This document shows positions 40,736 to 49,740 of a DNA stretch of 64,000 nt, piece after piece. A program made the position numbers and the translations under genes. Source of the DNA: Candidatus Eremiobacterota bacterium (lineage in GTDB: Bacteria > Vulcanimicrobiota > Vulcanimicrobiia > Vulcanimicrobiales > Vulcanimicrobiaceae); assembly GCA_019235885.1 (NCBI GenBank), contig JAFAKB010000026.1:1-64000 (forward strand). The letters run 5' to 3'. A model generated the notes under the pieces. The model worked only from the letters and a program-made list of their open reading frames with translations. It was not told the DNA's origin and did no database searches. Every line of letters starts with the position of its first letter. The stretch's first letter is position 1.

Positions 40736-41800
40736 GTGGAGGTAGCACGGCAAGGCGCGGTCGGCCAGGGACCGACGACGCCGGGAGATGCCGAGCGCGC
40801 TTCGCGGCTCTTATTGCCGCGGGTGTCGCGCACGTTCGCGCTCGGGATCAAGATGCTCTCGCCGAAGCTCGAGGCGCCGGTGCGGACCGGCTACCTGCTG
40901 TGCCGGATCGCCGACACGATCGAGGACGATCGCGCGATCTCGCCCGAGCGCAAGGCCGAGCTGCTCGACGGGTTCCTCGCCTGCTTCGACGACGCCGCGC
41001 TGGCCGAGGAGTACGCCGCCTGCGGCGCCGAGCTGAGCGCGAACGACGACTACCTCGACTTGATCGCGCAGACCGGCAACGTCTTTCTGACCTACCGCGA
41101 GCTCGACGCGCCGGCGCGCGCGATCCTGCGCCGCTGGGTCACCGAGATGGTCTTCGGGATGCGGCGCTTCGTGATCGACCATCCCGGCGGCATCCGCATC
41201 GCGAGCGTCGCCGAGCTGCGCGAGTACTGCTATTTCGTCGCCGGAACCGTCGGCCATCTGCTGACCGAGCTGTGGTTCGAGCACTCCGCGTTCGTCGGCA
41301 AGTCGACGTATGCGCGGCTGCTCGAAGACTGCGAAGCGTTCGGCGAAGGGCTGCAGACGGTGAACATCCTCAAGGACATCGCCTGGGATGCGGAGCGCGA
41401 GAACGCGATCTACGTCCCGGCCGAGCTGCTGCGCGCCGCCGGAAGCAGTCACGAGACGATCCTGGACCCGGGCTTCCGCGCCGCGAACCGGGCTGCGCTC
41501 GAACCGCTGATCGCGCTCGCACACCAGGACGTCGAGCGCGCGCTCCGCTACATCGAGGCGATCCCCGCCGCGGCGCTGCGCGTCCGGCTCTTCTGCGTCC
41601 TGCCGGTGCTGCTCGCGATCGCGACGATCCGCGAGCTCGAGCAATCCGAGGAGATGCTCGTCCCGGGCGGCGCCGTGAAGGTCTCGCGGGCCGAGGTGCG
41701 CGCGCTCATCATCGCCGGCTCGACCTCGACGCTGACGAACCGGACGCTGCGCTGGCTGGCCGAGCGCGTCCGCAAGCGTCCGTTCACGCTCCCGTACTGA
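40736..41800 (+). CDS. Squalene synthase (single-enzyme type)
   Basis: A 354-residue trans-isoprenyl diphosphate synthase of the squalene/phytoene synthase family. Both Mg-binding motifs are present: DTIED (residues 60-64) and DIAWD (214-218, in NILKDIAWD). The sequence CRIADTIEDD, together with YFVAGTVGHLLTELW, resembles the one-step, NADPH-using squalene synthases of eukaryotes and some bacteria. The window contains no hpnC/hpnD/hpnE, the alternative three-enzyme route, which supports squalene as the product. C-terminal membrane anchoring is weak. GTG start; hpnA follows 7 bases after the stop. Confidence 0.85.
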   Translation: MEVARQGAVGQGPTTPGDAERASRLLLPRVSRTFALGIKMLSPKLEAPVRTGYLLCRIADTIEDDRAISPERKAELLDGFLACFDDAALAEEYAACGAELSANDDYLDLIAQTGNVFLTYRELDAPARAILRRWVTEMVFGMRRFVIDHPGGIRIASVAELREYCYFVAGTVGHLLTELWFEHSAFVGKSTYARLLEDCEAFGEGLQTVNILKDIAWDAERENAIYVPAELLRAAGSSHETILDPGFRAANRAALEPLIALAHQDVERALRYIEAIPAAALRVRLFCVLPVLLAIATIRELEQSEEMLVPGGAVKVSRAEVRALIIAGSTSTLTNRTLRWLAERVRKRPFTLPY

Positions 41801-41807
41801 GCGCACC

Positions 41808-42839
41808 GTGCAGACCGCCTTCGTCACCGGCGCCTCCGGCTTCGTCGGCGCGAACCTCGTGCGCGCGCTGCTCGCCGGCGGCTGGCACGTGCGCGCGCTG
41901 GTGCGCGGCGATGCGCCTTCGCTCGCGGGGCTCGACGTGGAGCTCGTCCACGGCGATCTTTTCGCCGACCTGCTGCCGGAGGCGATGTCGGGCTGCGACG
42001 TGCTGTTCCACCTCGCGGCCGCGTACAGTCTTTGGCGCCGCGACCAAAGAGACGTCCTGCTCACGAACGTTCTTGGAACACGCCATGCGCTGCAAGCGGC
42101 GGTGCGGGCGGGCGTTCCGCGGACGGTCTACACCAGCTCGGTCGCGGCGATCGGCGTCCGGCGCGACGGGATTCCGGCCGATGAGACGCATCAGATCTCG
42201 TTCGACGAGCTGATCGGAACCTACAAGCGCTCGAAATACCTGGCCGAGCTCGAAGCCCGGCACGCCGCGGCGGGCGGCCAGGACGTGGTGATCGTGAACC
42301 CCACGACGCCGGTCGGCCCCTGGGACGCCAAGCCGACCCCGACCGGCGAGATCGTCGTGCGCTTCCTGAACGGCCGCATGCCGGCCTACGTCGACACGGG
42401 GCTCAACGTGATCGACGTGCGCGACGTCGCGGTCGGGATGATACGCGCGTACGAGCGGGGGGCGAGCGGCGAGCGCTACATCCTCGGACACGAGAACCTG
42501 ACGCTGCGCGAGCTGCTGGAACGGCTCGCCGCCGTCGCCGGGCGGCGCGCGCCGCGGCTCCGGCTTCCGCATGCGATTCCGCTGGCCTACGCGGCGCTGG
42601 GGGAGCACGTTCTGGCGAGGTTCGGGATCGCCCCGGACGTCTCGGTGGAGAGCGTCCGGATGGCGAAGCAGCGAATGTTCTACGACGCGCAGAAGGCAGT
42701 GCGCGAGCTGGGTCTGCCGCAGAGCTCCGTCGCCGAAGCGCTCGCCGATGCGGTCAGCTGGTTCCGAGATCACGGGTACGTCGCCCGCGACTCGCGCTCC
42801 GCGGAGGATCGATGGCGCTCTCTCTCAAGCAAGCAGTAG
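41808..42839 (+). CDS. hpnA: Hopanoid-associated sugar epimerase HpnA
   Basis: A 343-residue extended short-chain dehydrogenase/epimerase. The NAD-binding motif is [12 protein letters not shown] (residues 6-17), the catalytic YxxxK is YKRSK (about 142-146) with upstream TSSVAAIG, and [18 protein letters not shown] matches HpnA proteins. HpnA is found in hopanoid loci, but its exact reaction is unresolved; a sugar-nucleotide or hopanoid head-group reduction is assumed. It sits between squalene synthase and hpnH; its 3' end overlaps hpnH by 28 bases. Confidence 0.87.
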   Translation: MQTAFVTGASGFVGANLVRALLAGGWHVRALVRGDAPSLAGLDVELVHGDLFADLLPEAMSGCDVLFHLAAAYSLWRRDQRDVLLTNVLGTRHALQAAVRAGVPRTVYTSSVAAIGVRRDGIPADETHQISFDELIGTYKRSKYLAELEARHAAAGGQDVVIVNPTTPVGPWDAKPTPTGEIVVRFLNGRMPAYVDTGLNVIDVRDVAVGMIRAYERGASGERYILGHENLTLRELLERLAAVAGRRAPRLRLPHAIPLAYAALGEHVLARFGIAPDVSVESVRMAKQRMFYDAQKAVRELGLPQSSVAEALADAVSWFRDHGYVARDSRSAEDRWRSLSSKQ

Positions 42840-43831
42840 CGGTCGGCTCGTACGTGGTCCGGCAACGGATCGCCGGGCGCAAGCGCTATCCGCTCGTCCT
42901 GATGCTGGAGCCGCTCTTCCGCTGCAACTTGGCTTGCGGCGGCTGTGGGAAGATCCAGCATCCGATCGAGGTGCTGCGCCGCCATCTCACCCCGGAGCAG
43001 TGCTTCCGAGCCGTGGAAGAATGCGGCGCGCCGGTCGTCTCGATCCCCGGCGGCGAGCCGCTGCTGCACCCGCAGATCGACGAGATCGTGCGCGGGCTGA
43101 TCGCGCGCAAGAAGTACGTCTACCTCTGCACCAACGCGATTCGGCTGGAGCAGAGCCTCGACAAGTTCAGGCCCTCGCCCTACTTCTCGTTCAGCGTCCA
43201 CCTCGACGGGCCGCGCGAGGTGCACGACCACGCGGTCGCGCGCGACGGAATCTTCGACGTCGCGGTGAAGGCGATCAAAGCCGCGAAGGCGCGCGGCTTC
43301 CGCGTCACCACGAACACGACGATCTTCGACGGCGCCGATCCGGCGACGTTCCAGGCGTTCTTCGACTACGTAACCGACGAGCTGAAGGTCGACGGGATGA
43401 TGATCTCGCCCGGCTACCGTTACGAGAAAGCGCCCGACCAAGACCACTTCCTCGCCAAAGAGCAGACGCGGGCGCTGTTCCGCGCGATCCTCGCCCCGTA
43501 CAAGGCCGGGAAGAAAAAGTGGGAGTTCAACGCCAGCCCGTTCTTCCTCGACTTCCTCACCGGCGAGAAAGACTACGACTGCACGCCGTGGGGAATGCCG
43601 AGCTACAGCCTCTTCGGCTGGCAGAAACCGTGCTATCTGCTCGGCGAGGGCTATGCCGAAACGTACCAGCAGCTGCTCGACGAGACCGAGTGGGACAAGT
43701 ACGGCCACGCCAGCGGCAACCCGAAGTGCGAGGACTGCATGGTGCACTCCGGCTTCGAGGCGACGGCGGCGGCCGACGCGATGCGCTTGCCGAACGTCGT
43801 GCGCTCGGTGAGGGGCGTTCTCGCGCGCTAG
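42812..43831 (+). CDS. hpnH: Radical SAM adenosylhopane synthase HpnH
   Basis: A 339-residue radical SAM enzyme that joins a 5'-deoxyadenosyl radical to diploptene to form adenosylhopane, the first step of side-chain extension. The cluster motif is C38xxxC42xxC45 (CNLACGGC), followed by [23 protein letters not shown] and [12 protein letters not shown], all typical of HpnH. The C-terminal [14 protein letters not shown] carries an additional Cys pair. It overlaps hpnA and precedes the prenyl synthase gene by 16 bases, indicating one transcript from squalene synthase onward. Length is normal and no residue is missing. Confidence 0.93.
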   Translation: MALSLKQAVAVGSYVVRQRIAGRKRYPLVLMLEPLFRCNLACGGCGKIQHPIEVLRRHLTPEQCFRAVEECGAPVVSIPGGEPLLHPQIDEIVRGLIARKKYVYLCTNAIRLEQSLDKFRPSPYFSFSVHLDGPREVHDHAVARDGIFDVAVKAIKAAKARGFRVTTNTTIFDGADPATFQAFFDYVTDELKVDGMMISPGYRYEKAPDQDHFLAKEQTRALFRAILAPYKAGKKKWEFNASPFFLDFLTGEKDYDCTPWGMPSYSLFGWQKPCYLLGEGYAETYQQLLDETEWDKYGHASGNPKCEDCMVHSGFEATAAADAMRLPNVVRSVRGVLAR

Positions 43832-43847
43832 TGGGTTCACGTCCGTC

Positions 43848-44867
43848 GTGACCACCGCCGTCTCGCCGGATGCGTTCGAGGCGTATCTCGAGCGCGCGGT
43901 CGAGCGCCTCGACGCGTCCTCGCCGGTGCGCTCGCTCGTGCGCGAGCACTTCGCATTCGGCGACCCGCAGGCGAAGCGCGGGAAGCGGTTGCGCCCGCGC
44001 ATCCTGCTCGCGGTCGCCGAGACCGAAGGCGCGCGCGCGGAAGAGGCGTTCGCCGCCGCGGCGGCGGTTGAGCTGCTGCACAATTTCTCGCTCGTCCACG
44101 ACGACATCGAGGACGGCGACGAGCTGCGCCGCGGCCGTCCGGCGCTGTGGGCGCGCTACGGGATTCCGGCGGCAATCACCGCTGGCGACGCGATGTGCGC
44201 GCTGGCGTTCACGATGCTTCTCGACGGTGCGCCCGGCACGTCGCATGCGGCGGGGGCGCCCGGAGCGGAACGGGCGCTCGCGATGTCCGCCGCGCTGCAC
44301 CGAGCGCTGTACGCGCTCTGCCGCGGTCAGGGTGCGGACATCGGTTTCGAGACGTCGCCGTCGGTGACGTTCGGCGAGTACCTGGCGATGATCGAAGGAA
44401 AGACCGCGGCGCTGTTCGCCGCGTCGTGCGAGCTCGGCGCGCTCGCGGCCGGCGCCGCGCCCGAACGCGCGGCGGCATACGGGCGCATGGGGCGCGCCTA
44501 CGGGCTCGCGTTTCAAGTGCGCGACGACGTCCTCGGCACGTGGGGAACGCCGGCCGAGACCGGCAAACCGGCCGGCGCGGACATCAGGCGGCGGAAATGG
44601 TCGTTCCCGGTCGCGTGGGCGATGAGCGGATCGGCCTCGCCGGACCGCGACACCGTCGCGCAAGCGTACGCCTCGATCGGGGAGCTCGCCGGCGCGGACG
44701 CAGACGCCGTGATCGCCGCGCTCGAGCGGCTAGGCGCGCACGACGCCGCCGACGCAGCCTGCGACGCCTACATCGCCGACGCCGTCGCCACCGCCCAGGC
44801 CCACGACTTGGACCGCGAACGCCGCCTCGCGAACATCTTCTCCTCAACCGCCCGCCGCACGGCGTAG
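43848..44867 (+). CDS. Polyprenyl (farnesyl/geranylgeranyl) diphosphate synthase
   Basis: A 339-residue trans-prenyltransferase. The first aspartate-rich motif is DDIED (residues 85-89, in LVHDDIEDGDELRRG), and the second is DDVLG (226-230) followed by TGKPAGADIRRRKWS. The DDxLG form of the second motif is found in actinobacterial-type enzymes making FPP or GGPP. At the end of the hopanoid operon, farnesyl diphosphate for squalene synthase is the most likely product. Chain length cannot be settled from sequence by eye. GTG start; a GC-poorer module begins 85 bases downstream. Confidence 0.87.
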   Translation: MTTAVSPDAFEAYLERAVERLDASSPVRSLVREHFAFGDPQAKRGKRLRPRILLAVAETEGARAEEAFAAAAAVELLHNFSLVHDDIEDGDELRRGRPALWARYGIPAAITAGDAMCALAFTMLLDGAPGTSHAAGAPGAERALAMSAALHRALYALCRGQGADIGFETSPSVTFGEYLAMIEGKTAALFAASCELGALAAGAAPERAAAYGRMGRAYGLAFQVRDDVLGTWGTPAETGKPAGADIRRRKWSFPVAWAMSGSASPDRDTVAQAYASIGELAGADADAVIAALERLGAHDAADAACDAYIADAVATAQAHDLDRERRLANIFSSTARRTA

Positions 44868-44952
44868 TACGTCGCGGAGCACGCCGGTTTTCCGAGAATG
44901 GTAACATCGGCGACACGCCGCAGTGCTCGGTCACCGTTAACCTCGCTAAGCG

Positions 44953-45681
44953 ATGGTACACCGGAATCACCCGATCGGGTCCGCTTCAAACTCGTATTCG
45001 CCGACCGACGAGGAACGACGGCGAAGCTATGCTGCACTCCGGGCCACTGTTGCGGAAGTGGGTACCCTGCGCCCCGGTGCGGTCGAAACAGCGTCGTTTC
45101 TGCTCGATGAGGCGAAGACGAGCTTTGAGCGCGCTCGCTCTCTTTCGGGAACACTAGAGAACAAGGCAACGATGTTACTCGGTGTCGTGGCCGGCGCATC
45201 GGGAGCTTTAGGAGTCCTCGGCTTTGCTCGCGACAGCAAGGAGACGATCTTCACGCCTCTCTTAGTAGCCGCCCTCGGTTGTGCCGTCGGCGCGATTCTC
45301 TGCTTGCTGTACGTACTGCGGATGAAGTCGCTCGAGGACCCGGATATTGGTCCATTCATCTCCGTCGCAATGCTGGCCAAGGATAATCGTCCGGGACTAG
45401 CGCTCGCGCTGGCAAACGCATACAATGACATGGCGCAGCAGCAGCTCCATGACGTTCGGCATGAACCCCGAGCGTGGCTCGCCGCTTGTCTGGCAACCGC
45501 CGCCGCAGCTGTTCTTATCGTCATCAACGCAATATCGTATCAAGGCGTCGCACCTCGGCCGTATTCGAACGGCGCGACGAGCGCGCATTTGGTATTGCAA
45601 TATTCAAAAAAGGCCACTACAATGTGCTATCCCCAATGCGGCTCATCAGGAAGCACAGCGAAACCAGGAGCGAGACCATGA
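44953..45681 (+). CDS. Three-helix membrane protein of unknown function
   Basis: A 242-residue protein with a soluble helical N-terminus (residues 1-75, containing LLDEAKTSFERARSLSGTLENKA), two adjacent membrane helices (MLLGVVAGASGALGVLGF and PLLVAALGCAVGAILCLLYVL), a cytoplasmic helical stretch, and a third helix (WLAACLATAAAAVLIVINAI). The layout resembles small membrane effectors such as SLATT or other 2-4TM proteins of defence systems, but I see no diagnostic motif. The region is clearly lower in GC, with codons such as TTA and TCA, unlike its neighbours, suggesting transfer. The next gene overlaps its stop (ATGA). Confidence 0.6.
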   Translation: MVHRNHPIGSASNSYSPTDEERRRSYAALRATVAEVGTLRPGAVETASFLLDEAKTSFERARSLSGTLENKATMLLGVVAGASGALGVLGFARDSKETIFTPLLVAALGCAVGAILCLLYVLRMKSLEDPDIGPFISVAMLAKDNRPGLALALANAYNDMAQQQLHDVRHEPRAWLAACLATAAAAVLIVINAISYQGVAPRPYSNGATSAHLVLQYSKKATTMCYPQCGSSGSTAKPGARP

Positions 45682-45836
45682 ACGAACGGAAGGACGCCGA
45701 CCGGGAGGACGCGGAGTCCCTGAACGCATGTGAGCGGGATGCAAGCGACGAGTCAGATGAGATCGAAACGCTCTGGAAGCGTGGTGCCTTCGCGGCGCCT
45801 CCAAAAATGAAAACGACAAGGGTCTATTACAACTGA
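45678..45836 (+). CDS. 52-residue acidic companion protein
   Basis: A small, highly charged protein (first half rich in D/E/K; DREDAESLNACERDASDESD) ending in KMKTTRVYYN. It starts within the stop of the membrane-protein gene (ATGA) and has AGGAG 7 bases upstream, so the two are probably translated together. It has no signal or hydrophobic helix. An inhibitor or regulatory partner of the membrane protein is a natural guess, as in two-gene effector modules; the sequence itself shows no known family. Confidence 0.55.
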   Translation: MNERKDADREDAESLNACERDASDESDEIETLWKRGAFAAPPKMKTTRVYYN

Positions 45837-45959
45837 CAGCGGGCGCCGCGGCGGGCCGAACGACCAAACCTGACCGCCGACGACGCACGTTCCGGGCGCC
45901 GAGAATGCTTGTCGCTGGTCACTGCCGGGAGCAGTTCGACCGGTGGCGTAGTACCGCGC

Positions 45960-47237
45960 ATGATCTTCCAGCCCGAGTACGAGACGCTCGAACGGCCCGC
46001 GCTCGAGGCTCTCCAGCTCGAGCGGCTGCAGGCGCTGGTCGAACGGCTGCGCGGCGCGAACGAGATCTACCGCGAGCGCTTGCGCGGCGTCGCCGCGCCG
46101 CGTTCGCTCGAAGAGCTCGCGGAACTGCCCTTCAGCACCAAAGCCGACATGCGCGACGCCTACCCGCTCGGGCTGCTCGCAGTCTCGCCGGAGCGGCTCG
46201 CGAGGATTCACGCCTCGTCGGGAACGACCGGCAATCCCACCATCGGCGCGTACACCGAAGAAGATATCCGGATCTTCAACGAGGTCGTCGCGCGCTGTTT
46301 CGCGGCCGGCGGGATTCAGCCGGGCGAAATGTTTCAGGTCGCGTGGGGTTACGGCTTGTTCACCGGCGGGCTCGGCGGCCACGGCGGCTGCGAGGCGCTC
46401 GGCGCCTGCGCAATTCCCGCCTCCAGCGGGAACACGGCGCGGCAGCTGCAGCTGCTGTGCGATCTGCCGGTCGTCGGGATCGGCTGCACGCCTTCGTACG
46501 CGCTCGTCCTCGCCGAGCGGCTGCGCGCGGAGAAGCGCACGGCGAAAGCGCTGAAGTACGCGATCTGCGGCGCCGAAGCGTGGACGCGCGAGATGCGCGC
46601 GGAGCTGGAAGAGCTCTTCGGAGTGACCGCGACGAACATCTACGGGCTGACCGAGATCATCGGCCCGGGCGTCGCGCAAGAGTGCCTGGAAAAGCAAGGC
46701 CTGCACGTTCAGGAAGATCACTTCCTGGCCGAGATCATCGATCCGGAGACGGGCCGGCCGCTGGCCGACGGCGAGCGCGGCGAGCTGGTGCTGACCACGC
46801 TCACGCGCGAGGCGATGCCGGTGCTGCGCTACCGCACGCGCGACCTCACCTCGATCGTGCGCGAGACGTGCGCCTGCGGGCGAACGACCGCGCGCATCGA
46901 CTGGTTCACCGGGCGGGTCGACGACATGCTGGTCATCCGCGGCGTCAACGTCTTTCCCTCGGCGATCGAAGAAGTGCTCCTGCGCTTCCCGGAGCTCTCG
47001 CCGAACTACCGCATCTTCGTCGACCGGCCGCCGAACGGGCTCGACACGCTGCTGGTCGAGGTGGAGCACCACTCCGGCGCGGCGATCGGCGACGCCGACG
47101 CGTTCGCGCGCGCGGTCGCGAAGCGGCTCTCGGAGACGCTGCTGGTCTCGCTGCAGGCGCGCGTCGTAACCCCGGGGACGATCGAGCGGATCGAAGCCGG
47201 CAAAGCGAAACGCGTCATCGACCGGAGAACGAGCTGA
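45960..47237 (+). CDS. paaK: Phenylacetate-CoA ligase
   Basis: A 425-residue adenylate-forming enzyme that activates phenylacetate to phenylacetyl-CoA with ATP and CoA. Typical PaaK features are FSTKADMRDAYP, the phosphate loop HASSGTTGNPT, GAEAWTREMRAELEELF, and NIYGLTEIIGPG, followed by a C-terminal mini-domain (RGVNVFPSAIEEVLL) that carries the catalytic lysine region (EAGKAKRVID). The ATG follows no strong ribosome-binding site. Downstream are two crotonase-family genes of the same pathway. The oxygenase genes paaABCDE are not in this window. Confidence 0.92.
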   Translation: MIFQPEYETLERPALEALQLERLQALVERLRGANEIYRERLRGVAAPRSLEELAELPFSTKADMRDAYPLGLLAVSPERLARIHASSGTTGNPTIGAYTEEDIRIFNEVVARCFAAGGIQPGEMFQVAWGYGLFTGGLGGHGGCEALGACAIPASSGNTARQLQLLCDLPVVGIGCTPSYALVLAERLRAEKRTAKALKYAICGAEAWTREMRAELEELFGVTATNIYGLTEIIGPGVAQECLEKQGLHVQEDHFLAEIIDPETGRPLADGERGELVLTTLTREAMPVLRYRTRDLTSIVRETCACGRTTARIDWFTGRVDDMLVIRGVNVFPSAIEEVLLRFPELSPNYRIFVDRPPNGLDTLLVEVEHHSGAAIGDADAFARAVAKRLSETLLVSLQARVVTPGTIERIEAGKAKRVIDRRTS

Positions 47238-47238
47238 G

Positions 47239-47991
47239 ATGGAAGAGATCGTCCTGACCGAACGCCCGCACGAGCACGTCGCGCTGGTGCGGCTGAACCG
47301 GCCCAAGGTGCTCAACGCGCTTTCGAACGAGCTCGCCGACAAGCTCGCGACCGCGCTCGAGGCGCTCGACGCCAACGGTGTCACGCGCGCAATCGTGCTG
47401 ACCGGTGATGAGCGCGCCTTCGCGGCCGGTGCCGACATCGCCGAGTTCGCCGCCGAAGGGCCGCGCCTCGAGGTGTGGGACCGGCTGTGGTCGGTCGGCC
47501 TTCCGCTGATCGCGGCGGTGCGCGGCGTCGCGCTCGGCGGCGGGCTGGAGCTTGCGATGTCGTGCGATCTGATGGTCGCCGCCGACGACGCGCGCTTGGG
47601 ACAGCCGGAGATCAACCTCGGCGTGATGCCGGGCGCCGGCGGAACGCAGCGGCTAACCCGCGCGGTCGGCAAGACGCTCGCCGCCGAGATGATCCTGCTC
47701 GGGCGCGAGCTGAGCGGGCGCGAAGCGGAAGCGCACGGGCTCGCGAACCGCGCCGTCCCGCCCGAGCGCGTCCTCCCCGTCGCGCTCGAGCTCGCCAAAG
47801 AGATCGCGAAGAAGGCCCCGCAAGCGGTGCGCGCGGCGAAGCGCGCGATCGGCCGCGCGTTCGAGGACTCGCTGCACGCCGGTTTGGTCGACGAGCGGCG
47901 CGCGTTCTACGCGCTTCTGCAAACCGAGGACGCCCGCGAAGGCGTCACCGCGTTTCTGGAAAAGCGCAAGCCGGCATGGAGCGGACGCTGA
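47239..47991 (+). CDS. paaF: Enoyl-CoA hydratase (PaaF-like)
   Basis: A 250-residue crotonase-fold enzyme. It has the oxyanion-hole motifs AFAAGADIAEFA and GVALGGGLELAMSCD, and the two glutamate positions of enoyl-CoA hydratases (LGQPEINLGVMPGAGG). In phenylacetate degradation PaaF hydrates 2,3-dehydroadipyl-CoA. Placement 1 base after paaK and overlapping the next crotonase gene supports that role, though ordinary fatty-acid beta-oxidation is an alternative. Length and motifs are complete. Confidence 0.82.
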   Translation: MEEIVLTERPHEHVALVRLNRPKVLNALSNELADKLATALEALDANGVTRAIVLTGDERAFAAGADIAEFAAEGPRLEVWDRLWSVGLPLIAAVRGVALGGGLELAMSCDLMVAADDARLGQPEINLGVMPGAGGTQRLTRAVGKTLAAEMILLGRELSGREAEAHGLANRAVPPERVLPVALELAKEIAKKAPQAVRAAKRAIGRAFEDSLHAGLVDERRAFYALLQTEDAREGVTAFLEKRKPAWSGR

Positions 47992-48794
47992 TGGATCGCA
48001 CGCCAAAGCAGCCCGTCGACCACCGCGCCGAAACCGCGGACGGCGTCGCGACGATCACCCTGGCGCGGCCGCAGTCGTACAACGCCCTGACCGCGGATCT
48101 GCTGGAGTCGCTGCTCGCGACGTTTCGCGCGCTCGAGCGCGACGCCGGGGTGCGCGCGATCGTGCTGACCGGCGAAGGGAAAGGGTTCTGCGCGGGCCAG
48201 GCGCTCGACGATCCGCGCACGCTTCCGCCGGGCGGGAAGCCCGACCTCGGCGCGACGGTGGAGCGCCGCTACGGCCCGCTGCTGCTGAAAATTCTCACCA
48301 TCGAAAAGCCGGTGATCGCGGCGGTGAACGGCGTCGCCGCGGGCGCCGGAATGGGGCTCGCGTGCGCGTGCGACTTCCGGATCGTCGCCGAGAGCGCGTC
48401 GTTCACGACCGCGTTCGTGAAGATCGGGCTCGTCCCCGACAGCGGCCTCTCGCTCACGCTCCCGAAGCTGATCGGGTACGCGAAAGCGCTCGAGCTGTGC
48501 ATGCTCTCCGACAAGATCGACGCCGCGCGCGCCGACGCGCTCGGCCTGTGCACGAAGGTCGTGCCGCTCGAGCGCTGTCTCGCCGAGGCGCAGTCGCTCG
48601 CCGCGACGCTCGCAAAAGGACCGCGCGCGCTCGGCTTGATCAAGCGCGAGCTGATTCGCAACGGGCTCGGCGAGGTGCAGCACGCGCTCGCGTACGAGGC
48701 GCACCTGCAGAGCGTCGCCGGCGCGACCGAGGACTTCGCCGAAGGGCTCGCGGCGTTCGCCGGCAAGCGCGCGCCGAAGTTTCGCGGCGCGTAG
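47991..48794 (+). CDS. paaG: Crotonase-family isomerase (PaaG-like)
   Basis: A 267-residue crotonase homolog. The oxyanion-hole motifs are FCAGQALDD and GVAAGAGMGLACACD. Unlike hydratases it has FVKIGLVPDSGLSLTLP, where an aspartate (VPDSG) serves as the acid/base, the pattern of PaaG, the 1,2-epoxyphenylacetyl-CoA isomerase that forms the oxepin. ATG overlaps the paaF stop (TGATG). An ATG 15 bases earlier is possible. Together with paaK and paaF it forms a partial phenylacetate operon that continues into panE and panB. Confidence 0.82.
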   Translation: MDRTPKQPVDHRAETADGVATITLARPQSYNALTADLLESLLATFRALERDAGVRAIVLTGEGKGFCAGQALDDPRTLPPGGKPDLGATVERRYGPLLLKILTIEKPVIAAVNGVAAGAGMGLACACDFRIVAESASFTTAFVKIGLVPDSGLSLTLPKLIGYAKALELCMLSDKIDAARADALGLCTKVVPLERCLAEAQSLAATLAKGPRALGLIKRELIRNGLGEVQHALAYEAHLQSVAGATEDFAEGLAAFAGKRAPKFRGA

Positions 48795-48810
48795 CGCACG
48801 CGACGAGACG

Positions 48811-49740
48811 ATGAAGATCGGAATCGTCGGCGCCGGCGCGATCGGCTTGACGCTCGGCGCCGCGCTCGCGAAAGCGCACGACGTGCTGGTGCTCGCACGC
48901 CGCGCCGCGACGGCGGAGCTGCTCGCGCGCGACGGGATCACGGTCGCCGGCGAGGCCGAGGCCAAGCAGGTTCGGGTACACGCGACGATCGAGCCGGAGC
49001 GTTTCGCGGACCGCGACGCCGTGCTCGTCGCGGTGAAAGCCTACGCGACCGCCGACTCGCTCGCGCCGCTGCGCGGCGTGCTGCCGGCCCACGCGCTCGT
49101 CGCCTCGGTGCAGAACGGGATCGACAACGCCGCGCACGCGCGCGCCGCGCTGCCGGAGAACCGGGTGATCGCCGGTTCCACGATGCAGGGCGCGATCTCG
49201 CTGGGCGAAGGCCGCGTGCGCGTCGTCAACCGCGGCGAGACGACCTTCGCGCGCGACGACCGCGCGCTGCCGACCAGCTTCGATCTCGCCCACGCGTTTA
49301 TCGAGGCCGGGCTCGAGGCGCGCGTCGTGGACGACGTCGAGCCCGTGCTGTGGCGCAAGCTGCTCGTCAACGCCGCGCTCAACCCGCTCGGCGCGCTCGC
49401 CGCGCGCACGAACGGCGCCGTCGCGACCGATCCGGACCTCGCCCCGCTCGCTGAGATCCTCGCCGCCGAAGCGGCCGCGGTCGCCGCGTCGGAAGGCGTC
49501 GAGGCCGGCGACCCCTGGGGGACGGTCGAAGCAGCGGCGCGAGCCTCGGCGGCGAACCGGAACTCGATGCTCCAGGATTTGGACGCCGGCCGCCCGACCG
49601 AGATCGACGCGATCTCCGGCGCGATCCTCCGGCGCGCCCGCGCGCACGGAATCGCCGTGCCGCTGACCGAGACGATGCTGCGGCTGGTGCGCGGCCGCGA
49701 GCGCTCCGCGCTCAGGGCCGGCCACGGAGACGAGCCGTGA
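48811..49740 (+). CDS. panE: 2-dehydropantoate 2-reductase
   Basis: A 309-residue NADPH-dependent ketopantoate reductase (ketopantoate to pantoate, pantothenate/CoA pathway). The N-terminal Rossmann motif is GIVGAGAIGLTLG; SVQNGIDN and the catalytic-lysine segment PVLWRKLLVNAALNPL match PanE, and NRNSMLQDLDAGRPTEIDAISG is the characteristic C-terminal block. It overlaps panB by 4 bases (GTGA), making a panE-panB unit at the end of the paa genes. Increased CoA demand during aromatic CoA-thioester metabolism gives a plausible reason for the linkage. Confidence 0.92.
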   Translation: MKIGIVGAGAIGLTLGAALAKAHDVLVLARRAATAELLARDGITVAGEAEAKQVRVHATIEPERFADRDAVLVAVKAYATADSLAPLRGVLPAHALVASVQNGIDNAAHARAALPENRVIAGSTMQGAISLGEGRVRVVNRGETTFARDDRALPTSFDLAHAFIEAGLEARVVDDVEPVLWRKLLVNAALNPLGALAARTNGAVATDPDLAPLAEILAAEAAAVAASEGVEAGDPWGTVEAAARASAANRNSMLQDLDAGRPTEIDAISGAILRRARAHGIAVPLTETMLRLVRGRERSALRAGHGDEP

